Shown here piece after piece: positions 1 to 9,242 of a stretch of DNA of 64,000 bases. Location: contig MBPM02000008.1 in the NCBI GenBank assembly GCA_001695595.3, positions 1,116,001 through 1,180,000 on the forward strand. Reading direction: 5' to 3'. The notes beneath the pieces were generated by a model. The model was not told the DNA's origin and made no database searches. It saw only the letters and a list, made by a program, of their open reading frames with translations. The DNA is from Plasmopara viticola. Taxonomy: Eukaryota > Oomycota > Peronosporomycetes > Peronosporales > Peronosporaceae. Positions within the stretch are counted from its first letter, which is position 1. Every line of letters starts with the position of its first letter. The position numbers and the translations under genes were made by a program.

Positions 1-191
1 TCGAAAGCAGCATTTTCAAAGAGTATATTGATACCTAGGAGCCGACTTTTTAACCTTGTAGCTTGGAAAGCTCTGCTTGATCTAGCGGTCGCGAACACTA
101 GCCAACCCTATTTCGACAATACGTTACTGGTTTTGCCCACCTAATAAAATAGTACTAATATAAAAATCAAGCTTCAAAAGCAAAGCGCGAC

Positions 192-656
192 ATGGAGTTT
201 GGTGGCGCGAGTTTTCCGCCACTGATGCCACGCATTCGCGAACTCTACGGGGCCAGTCGCTCTGCGTTTCGTGTCGGAGAGGCAAGTGCGTATTCACACG
301 ATCGAGACGAGCTCGAACGCGAAGAAAGAGCGCTCGAACGGATGGTACAGGAGCTCGTCAACCGGCAAGCGCCCGTGCCAATCGGCGTCAAATTCCACCG
401 TGAAGGCCTAGAACACATGTCCAAGCTCGCAGGTACTGGTGATGGTACCTTACACGATACTCCTGCACCTTTCGACGCAACGTTAGCGCCGTCGAGCTCG
501 TCGGATGAAGAGGAAGAGATGGAAGAGGAGGACGAGGAAGACGAGATGCCTGGTCGAGCAACGTTAGGACGAGGCGAAGCGCCGCGAATGGACGACGACT
601 CGTTGGATCACAGTATGGACTCGGGGTACAACTCCATGGAGACCGAGGACTTGTAA
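192..656 (+). CDS. APC15/Mnd2-like small acidic protein (putative anaphase-promoting complex subunit)
   Basis: A 154-residue single-exon protein. Residues 8-13 read F-P-P-L-M-P followed by R-I, then a charged helical stretch (about 37-58, many E and R), then V-P-I-G-V-K at about 62-67, then a run of Asp/Glu at about 103-115. This order (FPxLxPR start, Glu-rich helix, PIGK-like element, acidic tail) is that of APC15, a roughly 120-residue subunit of the anaphase-promoting complex that promotes turnover of the checkpoint complex. The acidic low-complexity half carries no diagnostic information, so the call rests on the first 70 residues. It is convergent with the palmitoyltransferase gene, with about 100 bases between the two 3' ends. 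The start is the first ATG after an in-frame stop. Alternative: an unrelated acidic protein. Confidence 0.55.
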   Translation: MEFGGASFPPLMPRIRELYGASRSAFRVGEASAYSHDRDELEREERALERMVQELVNRQAPVPIGVKFHREGLEHMSKLAGTGDGTLHDTPAPFDATLAPSSSSDEEEEMEEEDEEDEMPGRATLGRGEAPRMDDDSLDHSMDSGYNSMETEDL

Positions 657-759
657 CTTTATACTTGCTGCGATTCCTATTATTTTAAACTAATTCAACG
701 CTTAATTTCTTGCAACACGGGCACACTGTGGCAAGTCCACAAGCTCACAAGGCGCACTT

Positions 760-2946
760 CTACCGTGCGCTACCGTCGTGGTCGTGTACTCTAATGCTTC
801 GACTCTCGTCGTCTTCAGCTATGGGAATTGCACCGTGACATACCTCTGCGAAATTGCGCACCCACCCGCCATCGTAGGGATTATAAAACTCCTCCATGGG
901 CGTCTTCAAGTACGGATACTTGTCTTTATTAAACACTTCGTTCGTCGTCAAGTTGCGGCTTACGTTGCGCAGCTGGATGATCAGCAACATCGTCGTCGGC
1001 AACCCAAACACCGTCGCGAAAAGTAACAAGAGCGCATGGAGCCCCTGAAGTAGCAACGTCGCTGACTTTCCGCACGTTGCACCCGCCAGCGCCCACTCGG
1101 GGGGTTGCAACCATTGCCACAGCGTGCCATCTCGAGCACTCCACGCAGGGGGATGCAACGGGAAGTGACCGAGTAAAATGTTGAGCGACAAGAGGCCGAC
1201 AGCAATGCAATAGCTCGAGAGCGTCACGAGAAAGAAGAGAAAGCTGCGGTGATTGCCAATGCCGACGCAATTATTGATCCACGGACAGTGATGGTCAAAG
1301 CGGTAGACACAGCGTCGGCACGCCGAGCAGTGCTTCGACCGCTGGGGTTTGCGCGTGACACACGTTGGGCACGGGACGGCCATCTCTTCAGTGTTCAACA
1401 GCTCGTACGCGGGACGGGTCGAGCGCGGGACGTACCCCGGATCTTTCACGCACACGTAGACATACAAGAGACACGTCACGAGCAAGAGCCCGAGCCCCAT
1501 AAGCTGGTACCGCTGCGTGTGCACGCGAGTGCGAGGTGGCAAGCACGGCACGGCAAAGACGAGCGACAGCGACGCCGTGGTCAGGATCATGACAAAGAAA
1601 AAGACCACCGACGCGCCTTTGCGCGACGCATAGGCCACAAAGCGATCGGACACTCCGGCTTTTAAGGCACGCGCAGTGTCAAAGTGCGCCCCTTGTCGCG
1701 CAATGTCCACTGCGGTCCGACCGTGCTTGTCCTTGGCTTTCACTGGGGCTCCTTCGACCACTAATTGCTTGGCCAAAAACGCATCGCCAAGCGCACTTGC
1801 AATCATCAACGGTGTCTGTCTCTCGGCATCGCAAATCGTCTGATCTGCCCCGTAGCCGACGAGCAACATTGCCGTGTATTGAAAACCCTCAAAGACGGCC
1901 CAGTGCAACGGAGTGGCACCGCGACTGTCCGTCTCGTTCACGTCCGCGCCACGCGCCACTAAGAGACTTACAAACCCAGCGTTGCCCGTGCTTGCAGCAT
2001 AATGCATGGCAGTCATGCCAGACGAATTGGTGGCATTCAACGACGCGCCAGCGTCAATCAAGGTGGTTGCACAGGCCACAGAGGTGCACAACATCAAGGC
2101 CGTCGCACGATGCTTGGACTCTCCACACCGACTGTCGAGGAAATCCTGGAGCGTGCCTTTCACAACGTCCTCGTGCTCTCGCTCTTGCATCTCTGTACTC
2201 GCATTGCTATTAGTCTCTTCGTCGACAAGATCCAATTCTTCTTTATCCGACGTGCCGTCGGCACTTCGATTCGCTAAACGCATATGACTTGGCCGTTGCA
2301 TCTTATACAAAGCCTCACGGTCGCACGGAAGATACTTTGTTGCGACTGCCACGAGGTACGCCACTACCGTCGGGTGTTCGTACAGCACGGCGAGGTGCAA
2401 CGCATTCATCTGATGACGCGCTTCGTACACGGTCAAGAGACGAAAGACGCTCTGCGCCACTCGTTGGCAACCAGCGTCTGCAATGCCTCGATCAGCATGC
2501 TGCTCCTGTCGCTCGACCGCTTGCCTTGCTGTACTAATGGCCATTTCCACGGCACTCTGGGCCTGGAAATAGTCGCCTTTCACACAAGCTGAGCCCAGGA
2601 CTTTGGCCGGAGAGGCAAAGTACGCGTACTGACTCGCCAACACGTCCTCGTCTTCGCTCTGCGGTTCGTCCTCTTCGTAGTGCGTCAACAAGCCCGACAA
2701 CGTGCCTGCGCGAGGCGGAGAAGCTGCGGGCTGGTCTTCTTTCCGCTCGTCATTCGGTCGAAAGGGCGAGAAGACCGACGTCGATGGAGAAGAGGCGGCG
2801 TACGTGGGGGACAAGAGCGGTGCGCTTGCGCTCGCGTCAAGCGTGTGCACGGTCGACGGCGGCCCACCAATCAACGGTGTCAGCTCATCCGCCTTGGGAG
2901 CTGCTCGCATCACGGGACTCGCCGATCGAACGGCTAAATGTGGCAT
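760..2946 (-). CDS. Ankyrin-repeat DHHC palmitoyltransferase (ZDHHC17/HIP14 type)
   Basis: A 728-residue integral membrane S-acyltransferase. The N-terminal ~170 residues are Ser/Pro-rich and probably disordered. Ankyrin-type repeats follow: one near 175-200 (NALHLAV) and a run at about 305-430 with typical GxTPLHWA and GADV segments. Two hydrophobic segments (about 443-466 and 480-500) precede the Cys-rich DHHC domain at about 520-575, with CPTC, CSAC, the catalytic D-H-H-C-P-W and NNCVG. Two more membrane segments follow, then a TTNE motif matching the family TTxE motif. All catalytic elements are intact. Ankyrin-DHHC enzymes act in Golgi or endosomal membranes and use the ankyrin domain to select substrates; here that role is inferred. 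The start is the first Met in the frame, and no intron is needed. Confidence 0.93.
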   Translation of the reverse strand: MPHLAVRSASPVMRAAPKADELTPLIGGPPSTVHTLDASASAPLLSPTYAASSPSTSVFSPFRPNDERKEDQPAASPPRAGTLSGLLTHYEEDEPQSEDEDVLASQYAYFASPAKVLGSACVKGDYFQAQSAVEMAISTARQAVERQEQHADRGIADAGCQRVAQSVFRLLTVYEARHQMNALHLAVLYEHPTVVAYLVAVATKYLPCDREALYKMQRPSHMRLANRSADGTSDKEELDLVDEETNSNASTEMQEREHEDVVKGTLQDFLDSRCGESKHRATALMLCTSVACATTLIDAGASLNATNSSGMTAMHYAASTGNAGFVSLLVARGADVNETDSRGATPLHWAVFEGFQYTAMLLVGYGADQTICDAERQTPLMIASALGDAFLAKQLVVEGAPVKAKDKHGRTAVDIARQGAHFDTARALKAGVSDRFVAYASRKGASVVFFFVMILTTASLSLVFAVPCLPPRTRVHTQRYQLMGLGLLLVTCLLYVYVCVKDPGYVPRSTRPAYELLNTEEMAVPCPTCVTRKPQRSKHCSACRRCVYRFDHHCPWINNCVGIGNHRSFLFFLVTLSSYCIAVGLLSLNILLGHFPLHPPAWSARDGTLWQWLQPPEWALAGATCGKSATLLLQGLHALLLLFATVFGLPTTMLLIIQLRNVSRNLTTNEVFNKDKYPYLKTPMEEFYNPYDGGWVRNFAEVCHGAIPIAEDDESRSIRVHDHDGSAR

Positions 2947-3057
2947 CTAGGCAGTAACCAAGCCGTTACCGGTATGGCGCCGGCAAACACGGAAGATCCG
3001 GGAAGGTAGTCACTGTTTCATGTCATTGTCAAGAGGATATCTTTCACCCCCGAGCTC

Positions 3058-4158
3058 ATGACGTCTTCGACCCCCGCGCCAGCCGTTTGGGACTCGGCCA
3101 CGCAAACGTTCCACGGCGGCCAAGACTGGAAATTTCTAGCAAACTTTGCGGAAGATTTCAGCGTGACTACGAATGGGCTCGGTACACCCAAAGAAGCGCT
3201 AGCAGCCGCCACGCAGGCCATCAGTACGGTGCATCACTACCCGCCGGCAGACTTTCAGCCGGCGATCAGCCACTTGGCCGAGTTTTTATGGCCGAAGAGT
3301 TGGCAACAAAACTTGCCGCTTCTCCTCATGGGCAACGGTGCGAGTGAACTCATTGATCTGGTGATCCGCAGCGTGCAGCCCGGCGGCTGGCGTCCCGGTG
3401 GCACCGTCACACAATACAAGGAATATGAGCGCTCTAGTCTGGCGGATGGCCGCGAAACGCTTGCGTGGGATGATCGTAGAGCGGCTTTGACCTGCCTCGT
3501 CAACCCCACGAACCCAACGGGTGACTACATGAACGTGGACGAGATGAAGAAGTACATTGAGACAAACTGCCCCGACCACCACACCATCATTATTGATGAA
3601 AGCATGCAGCCGTGGGTCGGCCCCAAGTGGCGTGAGGATTCGCTCATTCACCAGCGCGAATGGGTCAAAACGCTAAGTGAAACGCGCTCCATTAATGTGT
3701 GGGTCATGATGAGCTGGACCAAGATCTGGTCCTGCACGGGTCTCCGTATCGGCAGCGTCGTTGCTCCCACGCCATCACACGCAGCTGCGATCAAGCGGAA
3801 GCAAGTCCCGTGGTCCGTCAACTCCATGGCATTAGCCTTTGTATCCGCTGTGGTCAAGGACGACGCTTACCTGCACGAAACATGGAAAGCCACGCCAAAG
3901 TGGCGCGCTCACGCCGTCGAGCAACTATCTCAGCGCTTTCCGACTTGGGAATTTTTTGGCAAAGACTTTTTGTCGTGGATCTGGCTGGACACGAAGTCGG
4001 TAGATATGTGCGAAGAGGCTTGTAAGCTGGCCAAGGAGCACGGTGTGCCTGTGCGCAGTGGCAAACCAGGGTACAACCTCCCGACGTTCCTACGTATTGC
4101 TGTACGCAAACCAGAGCAGACGGCTGTACTGCTGAAGGCCTGGGAGCCGCTCAAGTAA
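3058..4158 (+). CDS. Class I/II PLP-dependent aminotransferase (histidinol-phosphate aminotransferase / CobD-like)
   Basis: A 366-residue fold-type I PLP enzyme in one exon. Landmarks in order: GNGASELIDL near 93-102 (phosphate/PLP-side glycine loop), NPTNPTGDY near 150-158 (the Asn that contacts PLP), IIIDESMQPW near 178-187 (the Asp that pairs with the pyridine nitrogen), and SWTKIWSCTGLRIG, where Lys222 should form the Schiff base. The C-terminal Arg in FLRIAVRK would bind the substrate carboxylate. The short N-terminus and the GNGASE element resemble histidinol-phosphate aminotransferase and threonine-phosphate decarboxylase relatives more than aspartate aminotransferase. The substrate cannot be fixed from sequence. 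There is no targeting peptide, so a cytosolic location is likely. The divergent DHHC gene starts 111 bases upstream, so the two probably share a promoter region. Confidence 0.85.
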   Translation: MTSSTPAPAVWDSATQTFHGGQDWKFLANFAEDFSVTTNGLGTPKEALAAATQAISTVHHYPPADFQPAISHLAEFLWPKSWQQNLPLLLMGNGASELIDLVIRSVQPGGWRPGGTVTQYKEYERSSLADGRETLAWDDRRAALTCLVNPTNPTGDYMNVDEMKKYIETNCPDHHTIIIDESMQPWVGPKWREDSLIHQREWVKTLSETRSINVWVMMSWTKIWSCTGLRIGSVVAPTPSHAAAIKRKQVPWSVNSMALAFVSAVVKDDAYLHETWKATPKWRAHAVEQLSQRFPTWEFFGKDFLSWIWLDTKSVDMCEEACKLAKEHGVPVRSGKPGYNLPTFLRIAVRKPEQTAVLLKAWEPLK

Positions 4159-4258
4159 GCTCCAAGCTCCGTTTATTTTTTTACATGTATGGGGTAAGAC
4201 ACAACATTAACGTACACAACATGCCATTACTTTCATCGACTTTTACGATCCATTAGCC

Positions 4259-4729
4259 TCATTCTCTGTCTGGTGCCATTCGATGATCTAGCCGCTTGAA
4301 TTTGCCGTCCCAGCCACGCACGACTTCTGCGTATTTTTCAATCAAATCATTCTTCTCTGCCAGCTCCGCCTCGAGGTTCACAATTTCGAGCTCTAGCTCG
4401 CTCTGTTGCTGTGGCCCGCCCAATACTTGTCCATCTTCCTCTGTAGATGACTCGAGACTCATGGATGTGAAATTGTCGGCCATCTCATTCATGAAAAGTT
4501 GCTCGAGCTGCTTCGCATGTAAGAAAAAGTCCTCAAGACGTCCCCCAATCTCTGCTGTGTCGGCCGCATCGCGGACTGGGTTAAAGCGGCAGTGTGGAGG
4601 ATACTGAATGGGCGGACACACGAGCGACAAGCAGCTCGCAAAGGCTGCATTCATCTTGGAGAGCGCTACCTCACCCGCACACGCTGAAGCCCGCGCTTCT
4701 TGATCACATTCAACCTTCATGCCGCTCAT
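4259..4729 (-). CDS. Mediator subunit 28-like coiled-coil protein
   Basis: A 156-residue protein. It has an early segment with A-F-A-S-C-L followed by a helix I-G-G-R-L-E-D-F-F-L-H-A-K-Q-L-E-Q-L-F. A C-terminal coiled coil of alternating Glu/Leu ends E-L-A-E-K-N-D-L-I-E-K-Y-A followed by a single conserved-looking Trp. This matches the layout of Med28: an N-terminal helix around FxxC, then E-L-x-x-E-L-x-x-K-D-x-L-I-x-K-H with a Trp a few residues later. Med28 is a head-module Mediator subunit linking transcription factors to RNA polymerase II. Similarity in coiled-coil proteins is easily overrated, so the name is provisional. The gene is convergent with the aminotransferase, 100 bases away. 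The ATG at 4729 gives MSG; another Met lies four residues in. Confidence 0.5.
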   Translation of the reverse strand: MSGMKVECDQEARASACAGEVALSKMNAAFASCLSLVCPPIQYPPHCRFNPVRDAADTAEIGGRLEDFFLHAKQLEQLFMNEMADNFTSMSLESSTEEDGQVLGGPQQQSELELEIVNLEAELAEKNDLIEKYAEVVRGWDGKFKRLDHRMAPDRE

Positions 4730-4881
4730 GAAACTATTAACTCCGGTAGTAGTATACTATTGGCAATACTAAGTACAACACATCGAAGTTTGCTATTGCT
4801 GCAAAGAATTTTTCTTTATTTGAATACTTTTCCAAATATTTGGAAAAGGACACCCACATGCAAAGCAAAAATGTTAAGCCA

Positions 4882-6069
4882 TTATTCCGCTCGGTGATTT
4901 GTTGCTGAAGCGACGAAGTCGCTGGTATAGCGCTGACCCGAATGAACGCCAACACTGTAGACGAGGAGGTTTCCGCAATTAGCACAGGCGCTCCCATAAC
5001 TTTCAGACGACAGGGCTTGACCGCATGCGTTACACGCCATGCCAGTGTATGTAGGAGCCAACACGGGAAAGCCGTTGCGGTACTCCCGCCGAATGCTCAA
5101 CGCTTCATCAAGGGCTTTCCACAGAGGCTCAGCCAGTGGACAAGCCACTTCGCCACCCAAAAGCTGGCGTGCCGTTACATGAGCGCCATAACACTTTGCA
5201 TTCAGCGACTTGCGCGTGCAAATGAGAGCGCCACTGAGGCCAATCCCACCATAGAGTCCCTTGCTGTGACTGTACGAGTAATTTGGTGCCACGCCACCTG
5301 GTCCCAGATTGAGCGAAGCACTAGCGGCTCGACCAATAGGTCCCACGGCAATGTCGAGCTCTGATCCTAATTGCACTTGCCCATTTCGAGTAAAGACTTT
5401 GACCGCGCTCTTTGAATTCAAAATAATCATATAATTGACAACTTCCCCGCCTGCCATCATCCCAAAGCCAAACCCTCCCGACTTGACAAAGCTGGGGGCC
5501 GACCATCCGCCTGTCGTACGTGATACGACAAAACCAGTTCCAATCTTGCCTGTAAACATGAAGCCTGCCTTGTACATGGTGACAAATACTAGACCATAGG
5601 CTTCGGCCAGCAGCTCGTATGGAATCGACTGGTCTTTTAGCAGCTTGGGAGACAAAAATGTCCTCACGACTTGCGTGGCATCGTCCATTTTCTTTTTCAG
5701 CTTAGCTGTGGCCTTCACGCTCATCGTATGACCAGTGCTTGAGCGTAAACACATGGGTTCCGTGATTCGCAGCGAATTCGAGCGTTCCTGAAGCGCCGCC
5801 GCTGCTTCGAGTGGCGTCACATGGGGCCCAATATCTGACGTCGTTTGACTCAGCAACGAGCCACGAATCGTATTGTTACTGACTCGTGTCGCTCGAGGGT
5901 TTTCTTGCTGCAGAATCAAAGCTTTGATGGACGGCTTGCGCAAGTGGCGCGGAGGCCCCGACATAGAGTGGCTGTTGTTGCTGTACGATGAAGACGTGAC
6001 GGGCCCTGGGTTGGACCTTGGGACATCAAGACTCTGGTGCAGCTGCGACGCTTCGTATATATTGTTCAT
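4882..6069 (-). CDS. SYLF (Ysc84/SH3YL1) lipid-binding domain protein with C-terminal zinc ribbon
   Basis: A 395-residue single-exon protein. The first ~120 residues are polar and low complexity. Residues ~150-320 form a SYLF domain: P-Y-E-L-L-A-E-A-Y-G-L, then hydrophobic strands with F-M-F-T-G-K-I-G-T-G-F-V and W-S-A-P-S-F-V, then a Gly-rich block (SGGFGFGMMAGGE), followed by N-S-K-S-A-V-K and G-L-Y-G-G-I-G-L-S-G-A. SYLF domains bind phosphoinositides and, in yeast Ysc84, actin at endocytic patches. The C-terminus has two CxxC pairs (CNACG and CANCG) about 17 residues apart, which should bind one zinc. A role in membrane and actin dynamics is inferred from the family. The start is the first ATG. 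Confidence 0.88.
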   Translation of the reverse strand: MNNIYEASQLHQSLDVPRSNPGPVTSSSYSNNSHSMSGPPRHLRKPSIKALILQQENPRATRVSNNTIRGSLLSQTTSDIGPHVTPLEAAAALQERSNSLRITEPMCLRSSTGHTMSVKATAKLKKKMDDATQVVRTFLSPKLLKDQSIPYELLAEAYGLVFVTMYKAGFMFTGKIGTGFVVSRTTGGWSAPSFVKSGGFGFGMMAGGEVVNYMIILNSKSAVKVFTRNGQVQLGSELDIAVGPIGRAASASLNLGPGGVAPNYSYSHSKGLYGGIGLSGALICTRKSLNAKCYGAHVTARQLLGGEVACPLAEPLWKALDEALSIRREYRNGFPVLAPTYTGMACNACGQALSSESYGSACANCGNLLVYSVGVHSGQRYTSDFVASATNHRAE

Positions 6070-6521
6070 CCTTCTGTGCTAAAGGTGAGATCGTGGAGTG
6101 TCTAGCGGGTGCGTCGTTGAAGCCGAGCTGCGATGAGGAGTGCACTATGCGAGTTCCGAATAGTTTTGATACAAAACGATTATTCATTCCTCGTTTTTCC
6201 TGGGATGGGATTGGACTTTGCTCGTATCGAGACTATTACAATCTAAGCACTGACTGACGTGTTACAGGTGATACTTTGATTAAAAACTAGATTACTGCAA
6301 CTCGGTCTCATTTTTTTTTCTTTCATTTTTGCTTACTTGCATCTATCTGCCGGCAGCATCGCGAGCTGATGCTTCCTAAGCCCTTCTCTACAAATTTCGA
6401 CGACTTCAGAGCAACACAAAGTCCTCGTAAAATCTCTGGCTGAAACCGTTTTCACAAAGAAAAGACGCTTAGGAAAGACGGCGTGGCAAAGAAGCATGCA
6501 CTCCTTCTGCTCTAGCCTTGC
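6070..6521. other. Intergenic, 3' of QCR8 and promoter side of SYLF gene
   Basis: About 450 bases with no reading frame that looks coding. It must contain the 3' end of the QCR8 transcript and the promoter of the SYLF gene, both on the minus strand. A T-rich stretch lies near 6307-6325. No repeat or RNA gene was seen. Confidence 0.5.
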
Positions 6522-6770
6522 TTAGCTCCAGTGTGTGCGGTGATCAGCGTCGTTTGCAGCAGTGCCCCACTTGATGGTACCCACTAAAAGACCCGCAGCC
6601 GGGATGAGGATCAGGCCGTTCTCTTTGATCTTGCGAATCGTCTTGTACGGCATCGTTGTGATGAGGCTGCGTACGGGATGCACCTCGTACGGCGACAGAT
6701 GGCGCGTAGTACGCCCAAACTCTTTGCCAAACTTGGACCAGAATTTGACAAGTTCCACGCTCGGCGCCAT
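6522..6770 (-). CDS. QCR8: Cytochrome bc1 complex subunit 8 (QCR8/UQCRQ)
   Basis: An 82-residue protein of the right length for this small complex III subunit of the inner mitochondrial membrane. Family features seen are the N-terminal W-x-K-F-G-K-E-F-G-R, the L-S-P-Y-E central element, a basic T-I-R-K-I-K-E-N segment, and one transmembrane helix (about 54-67, LILIPAAGLLVGTIKW). It ends in a short polar tail facing the intermembrane space. The L-S-P-x-E motif plus single helix is characteristic of QCR8 from yeast to animals. Single exon; the ATG at 6770 is the only Met before the conserved region. The next gene diverges from it, with about 540 bases between the starts. Confidence 0.85.
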   Translation of the reverse strand: MAPSVELVKFWSKFGKEFGRTTRHLSPYEVHPVRSLITTMPYKTIRKIKENGLILIPAAGLLVGTIKWGTAANDADHRTHWS

Positions 6771-7313
6771 CTTTTCTCTCGGCTAGGCTATTTATTTACC
6801 TTAAGAGAACGAGCGGCTCCTAGAAAGAACCTCAGGCGCTGATTTAACCTTAAAAGATGGCAGAAAAAGATGATGTACGATACACAAGTCCAGCGAATTC
6901 TACCAATTGTTGCGGCCTTACCGTAAAATCGGATACTGTAACAATCACCAAGCGGGAGAGGCGCAGATGTTGTGACACCAAGAGTAGTACCGCTCTTCTA
7001 ATCCTTGCAAATTTTCAGTGAAAGGACTCGCTCATTAAGGTTTCACAACATCCTTTGGCAAGCTTATCGGTAACAAGTGGAAGAGCCAGCTCAAATCCCT
7101 TTATGTTGCATGTCCATTAGAGACGTTACTTTTCGGATCATCAAAGTACTTGAATGTGCGGCCGTAGCAAAAGAGGCAGTTAAATCAGTACACGCGTGAA
7201 ACACGGTTGCAGCGCATCTGATTGGCCACAAGTCCGTACTTAGGGTTTCATCTTACTCCTACGAGCCGGACCAATGACGTGTTAAGTCTTTTCATTCCCA
7301 GATTTCTCAAACG
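6771..7313. other. Divergent intergenic promoter region
   Basis: About 540 bases between the divergent QCR8 gene and the acidic secreted-protein gene. It contains no coding-like frame. The only recognisable element is an initiator-like sequence just ahead of the plus-strand gene, listed separately. Confidence 0.5.
7290..7305 (+). promoter_or_regulatory. Oomycete initiator (Inr)-like element
   Basis: The sequence TTTCATTCCCAGATTT closely fits the oomycete initiator consensus (TCATT-YYN-CA-WTTT type). It lies only 9 bases upstream of the ATG at 7314, which implies a very short 5' leader. Short leaders are normal in oomycete genes. Confidence 0.5.
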
Positions 7314-9242
7314 ATGGCGTACCGCATTCACTCTCTCTTGCTTGTGGCCGCACTGGCGGCGGCCGTCGTAGCTTCACACGAGCAGAGCAGCCACTACTAT
7401 GGACGGTATCTTGAGAAGGAAGACGAACACGAGGTGTCCTCTGCGGACGGTGCGAGCTTGGAGATGGACGACGGGAGCGGAAGTCCTTCCGCGTTTCCAG
7501 ACGTGGGAGAAGAGTCACAATTGACTAAAAAGGACGCTAGTACAGGGAGCGATAGTGGGGCAAGTGGAGAAGAACACGAGGCGGAACAGGAGGAGAAAGA
7601 CAAGGGAAGTGATGCGGACAAGAAGACTGTCAGTGAAAAGAAAGTGGAGGATGAGAAGGAATCGACGAAAGACTCTACAAAAGTTGTAGGCAAGAGCTCT
7701 GCGTTGGGATCGCTTGATGATGTTGTCGAGTTTGTTGGTAGTGACGACGACGAGGAGGAGGAAGAAGGGGAAGATGATGACGAAGAGGAGGAGGACGAAG
7801 AGGAGGATAAGAAGAAGGAGGTTGAAAGCAAGGAGGAAAAGGAAGAGAAAGAGGAGGAGGAGGACGAGGAAGGATTGAAAAAAATTGAAGCAAAAGACAG
7901 TGAGGAACACGGACAGAAGAAGGAGGAGGAGGAGAAGAAAGAGAAGGGTAGCGAGAGCGACTCGGACAGTGGAAGCGTAGAGGAGGACGACGTGAGCGAA
8001 AGCTGCTCCCACGATGGTAGCGGAAGCAATTCGAAACGTGATCACAATAAACCGCACAAGCACGAATTGAGTGATGCTGTTGACAGTGCAGCTAATGCTA
8101 CTGAAAAGACAGTTGAGACCGTAAGCAATGGGACAAAGGACGCAGTCGATGAAGTGACCGACTCATCACGCTTAGGTTCTGGCTCTGGTTATGAGACGGT
8201 GGATATAAAGGATTTAGAGAAGGACAAGGATGATCACTCGAAAGATGACGCGAAGGACAAGGATAATCACTCGAAAGATGACGCGGAACAGGAAGACAAG
8301 GGGAAGAAAGAGGAGGAAAGTGCGAGTGATTCAGGATCAGGAAGCCAAGAGGAGGGGGATGATACGAAAGGGGCCACGAGCGGTTCGAAGCCGGACGGCA
8401 AAGAGAACAAGGAGAAGGATAAGGGCGTGGAGAAGTCTAAGGAGGAAAGCAAGGACAAACCAGAAGAGGAGAAGGACGCGAAGGAGGAGAGCACAAGCGA
8501 CTTAGACAATAAAGATGAAAAAGAGAAAGAGAAAAAGAAGAGTCCTTCGAAACCTGGCAGCAAAGAGCAGGAAGAGGAAGCCAGTGACAGCAGCTCCGAG
8601 GACCGAGAAAAGGAGGAGGAGGAAGATTTTGAACAGATGAAGCACTACAAAGGTTGGGTCAGTGACAGTCATGACGACACGGCTGCTTCCGATGACAGCG
8701 ATAACGATTCAGCTTCAAGTAGTGGAGCTAATTCTACTGATCCCATCAAAAAAGGCGGCAAGTACTCGTACATGCACGCCAAGAACGCGACCAAGCGTTT
8801 TCATCAAAGCGCTGCGAGCGCAAATTTGGACGCAGAGGACACTGTGGGGGACACTATGGACGACTTAAGCTCGCCATCTTGCTCAGGGTCGCTTAATGAC
8901 ACTGTGACTATTCAGCAAGAGCAGCTGAACGAGGAGAGCGTGGGTCTTGCTGTTGAAAAGGCCGAAGAGGCCGAAGCTGCCGAGTCAAGCCAGTTCATCA
9001 AGGCCGGGGCAGGTCTCGGAGCTTTTGTTGGGATTGTGGCCGTGGCATTTGCCGTCATTGTCCGAAAGGTCCGGAGCCGGAGTGCCGGCCATTTGGGCGA
9101 CGAAGCAAATGTGGCCATGAAGACTGATGTTAGTAATGATGCTGTCTCGGAGGACGAATCGTTAGAGGCTGGCACCGACGATGCCGACAAGGAACGTGGG
9201 AACGAAGACGAGGAAGAAGGCAAGTTTGTGGGATCAGTATAA
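7314..9242 (+). CDS. Highly acidic secretory-pathway type I membrane protein, function unknown
   Basis: A 642-residue single-exon protein. Residues 1-20 (MAYRIHSLLLVAALAAAVVA) are a clear signal peptide. Residues ~60-480 are extremely Glu/Asp/Lys/Ser-rich, with long EEE/DDE runs and KDKD-type imperfect repeats (around 300-325, KDDAKDKDNHSKDDA). Several N-x-S/T sites occur. A single hydrophobic helix near 562-580 (AGAGLGAFVGIVAVAFAVIV) is followed by a basic stop-transfer stretch and an acidic cytosolic tail of about 60 residues. The topology is therefore type I: acidic lumenal or outer domain, short cytosolic tail. Close after the signal cleavage site is R-Y-L-E followed by an acidic cluster. 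It resembles RxLR-dEER only superficially, as the second Arg is absent. Low-complexity composition prevents a family call; a Ca2+-binding or scaffold role is conjecture. Confidence 0.8.
   Translation: MAYRIHSLLLVAALAAAVVASHEQSSHYYGRYLEKEDEHEVSSADGASLEMDDGSGSPSAFPDVGEESQLTKKDASTGSDSGASGEEHEAEQEEKDKGSDADKKTVSEKKVEDEKESTKDSTKVVGKSSALGSLDDVVEFVGSDDDEEEEEGEDDDEEEEDEEEDKKKEVESKEEKEEKEEEEDEEGLKKIEAKDSEEHGQKKEEEEKKEKGSESDSDSGSVEEDDVSESCSHDGSGSNSKRDHNKPHKHELSDAVDSAANATEKTVETVSNGTKDAVDEVTDSSRLGSGSGYETVDIKDLEKDKDDHSKDDAKDKDNHSKDDAEQEDKGKKEEESASDSGSGSQEEGDDTKGATSGSKPDGKENKEKDKGVEKSKEESKDKPEEEKDAKEESTSDLDNKDEKEKEKKKSPSKPGSKEQEEEASDSSSEDREKEEEEDFEQMKHYKGWVSDSHDDTAASDDSDNDSASSSGANSTDPIKKGGKYSYMHAKNATKRFHQSAASANLDAEDTVGDTMDDLSSPSCSGSLNDTVTIQQEQLNEESVGLAVEKAEEAEAAESSQFIKAGAGLGAFVGIVAVAFAVIVRKVRSRSAGHLGDEANVAMKTDVSNDAVSEDESLEAGTDDADKERGNEDEEEGKFVGSV

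Noticed and set aside
7385..7440. RxLR effector call for the acidic membrane protein
   Set aside because: Only R-Y-L-E is present, the second Arg is missing, and the protein has a membrane anchor and huge acidic domain unlike RxLR effectors.
7397..8063. Long Ser/Leu-rich minus-strand frames opposite the acidic protein
   Set aside because: These are mirror images of GAG/GAA-rich codons (poly-Ser or poly-Leu in antisense) and carry no independent signal.
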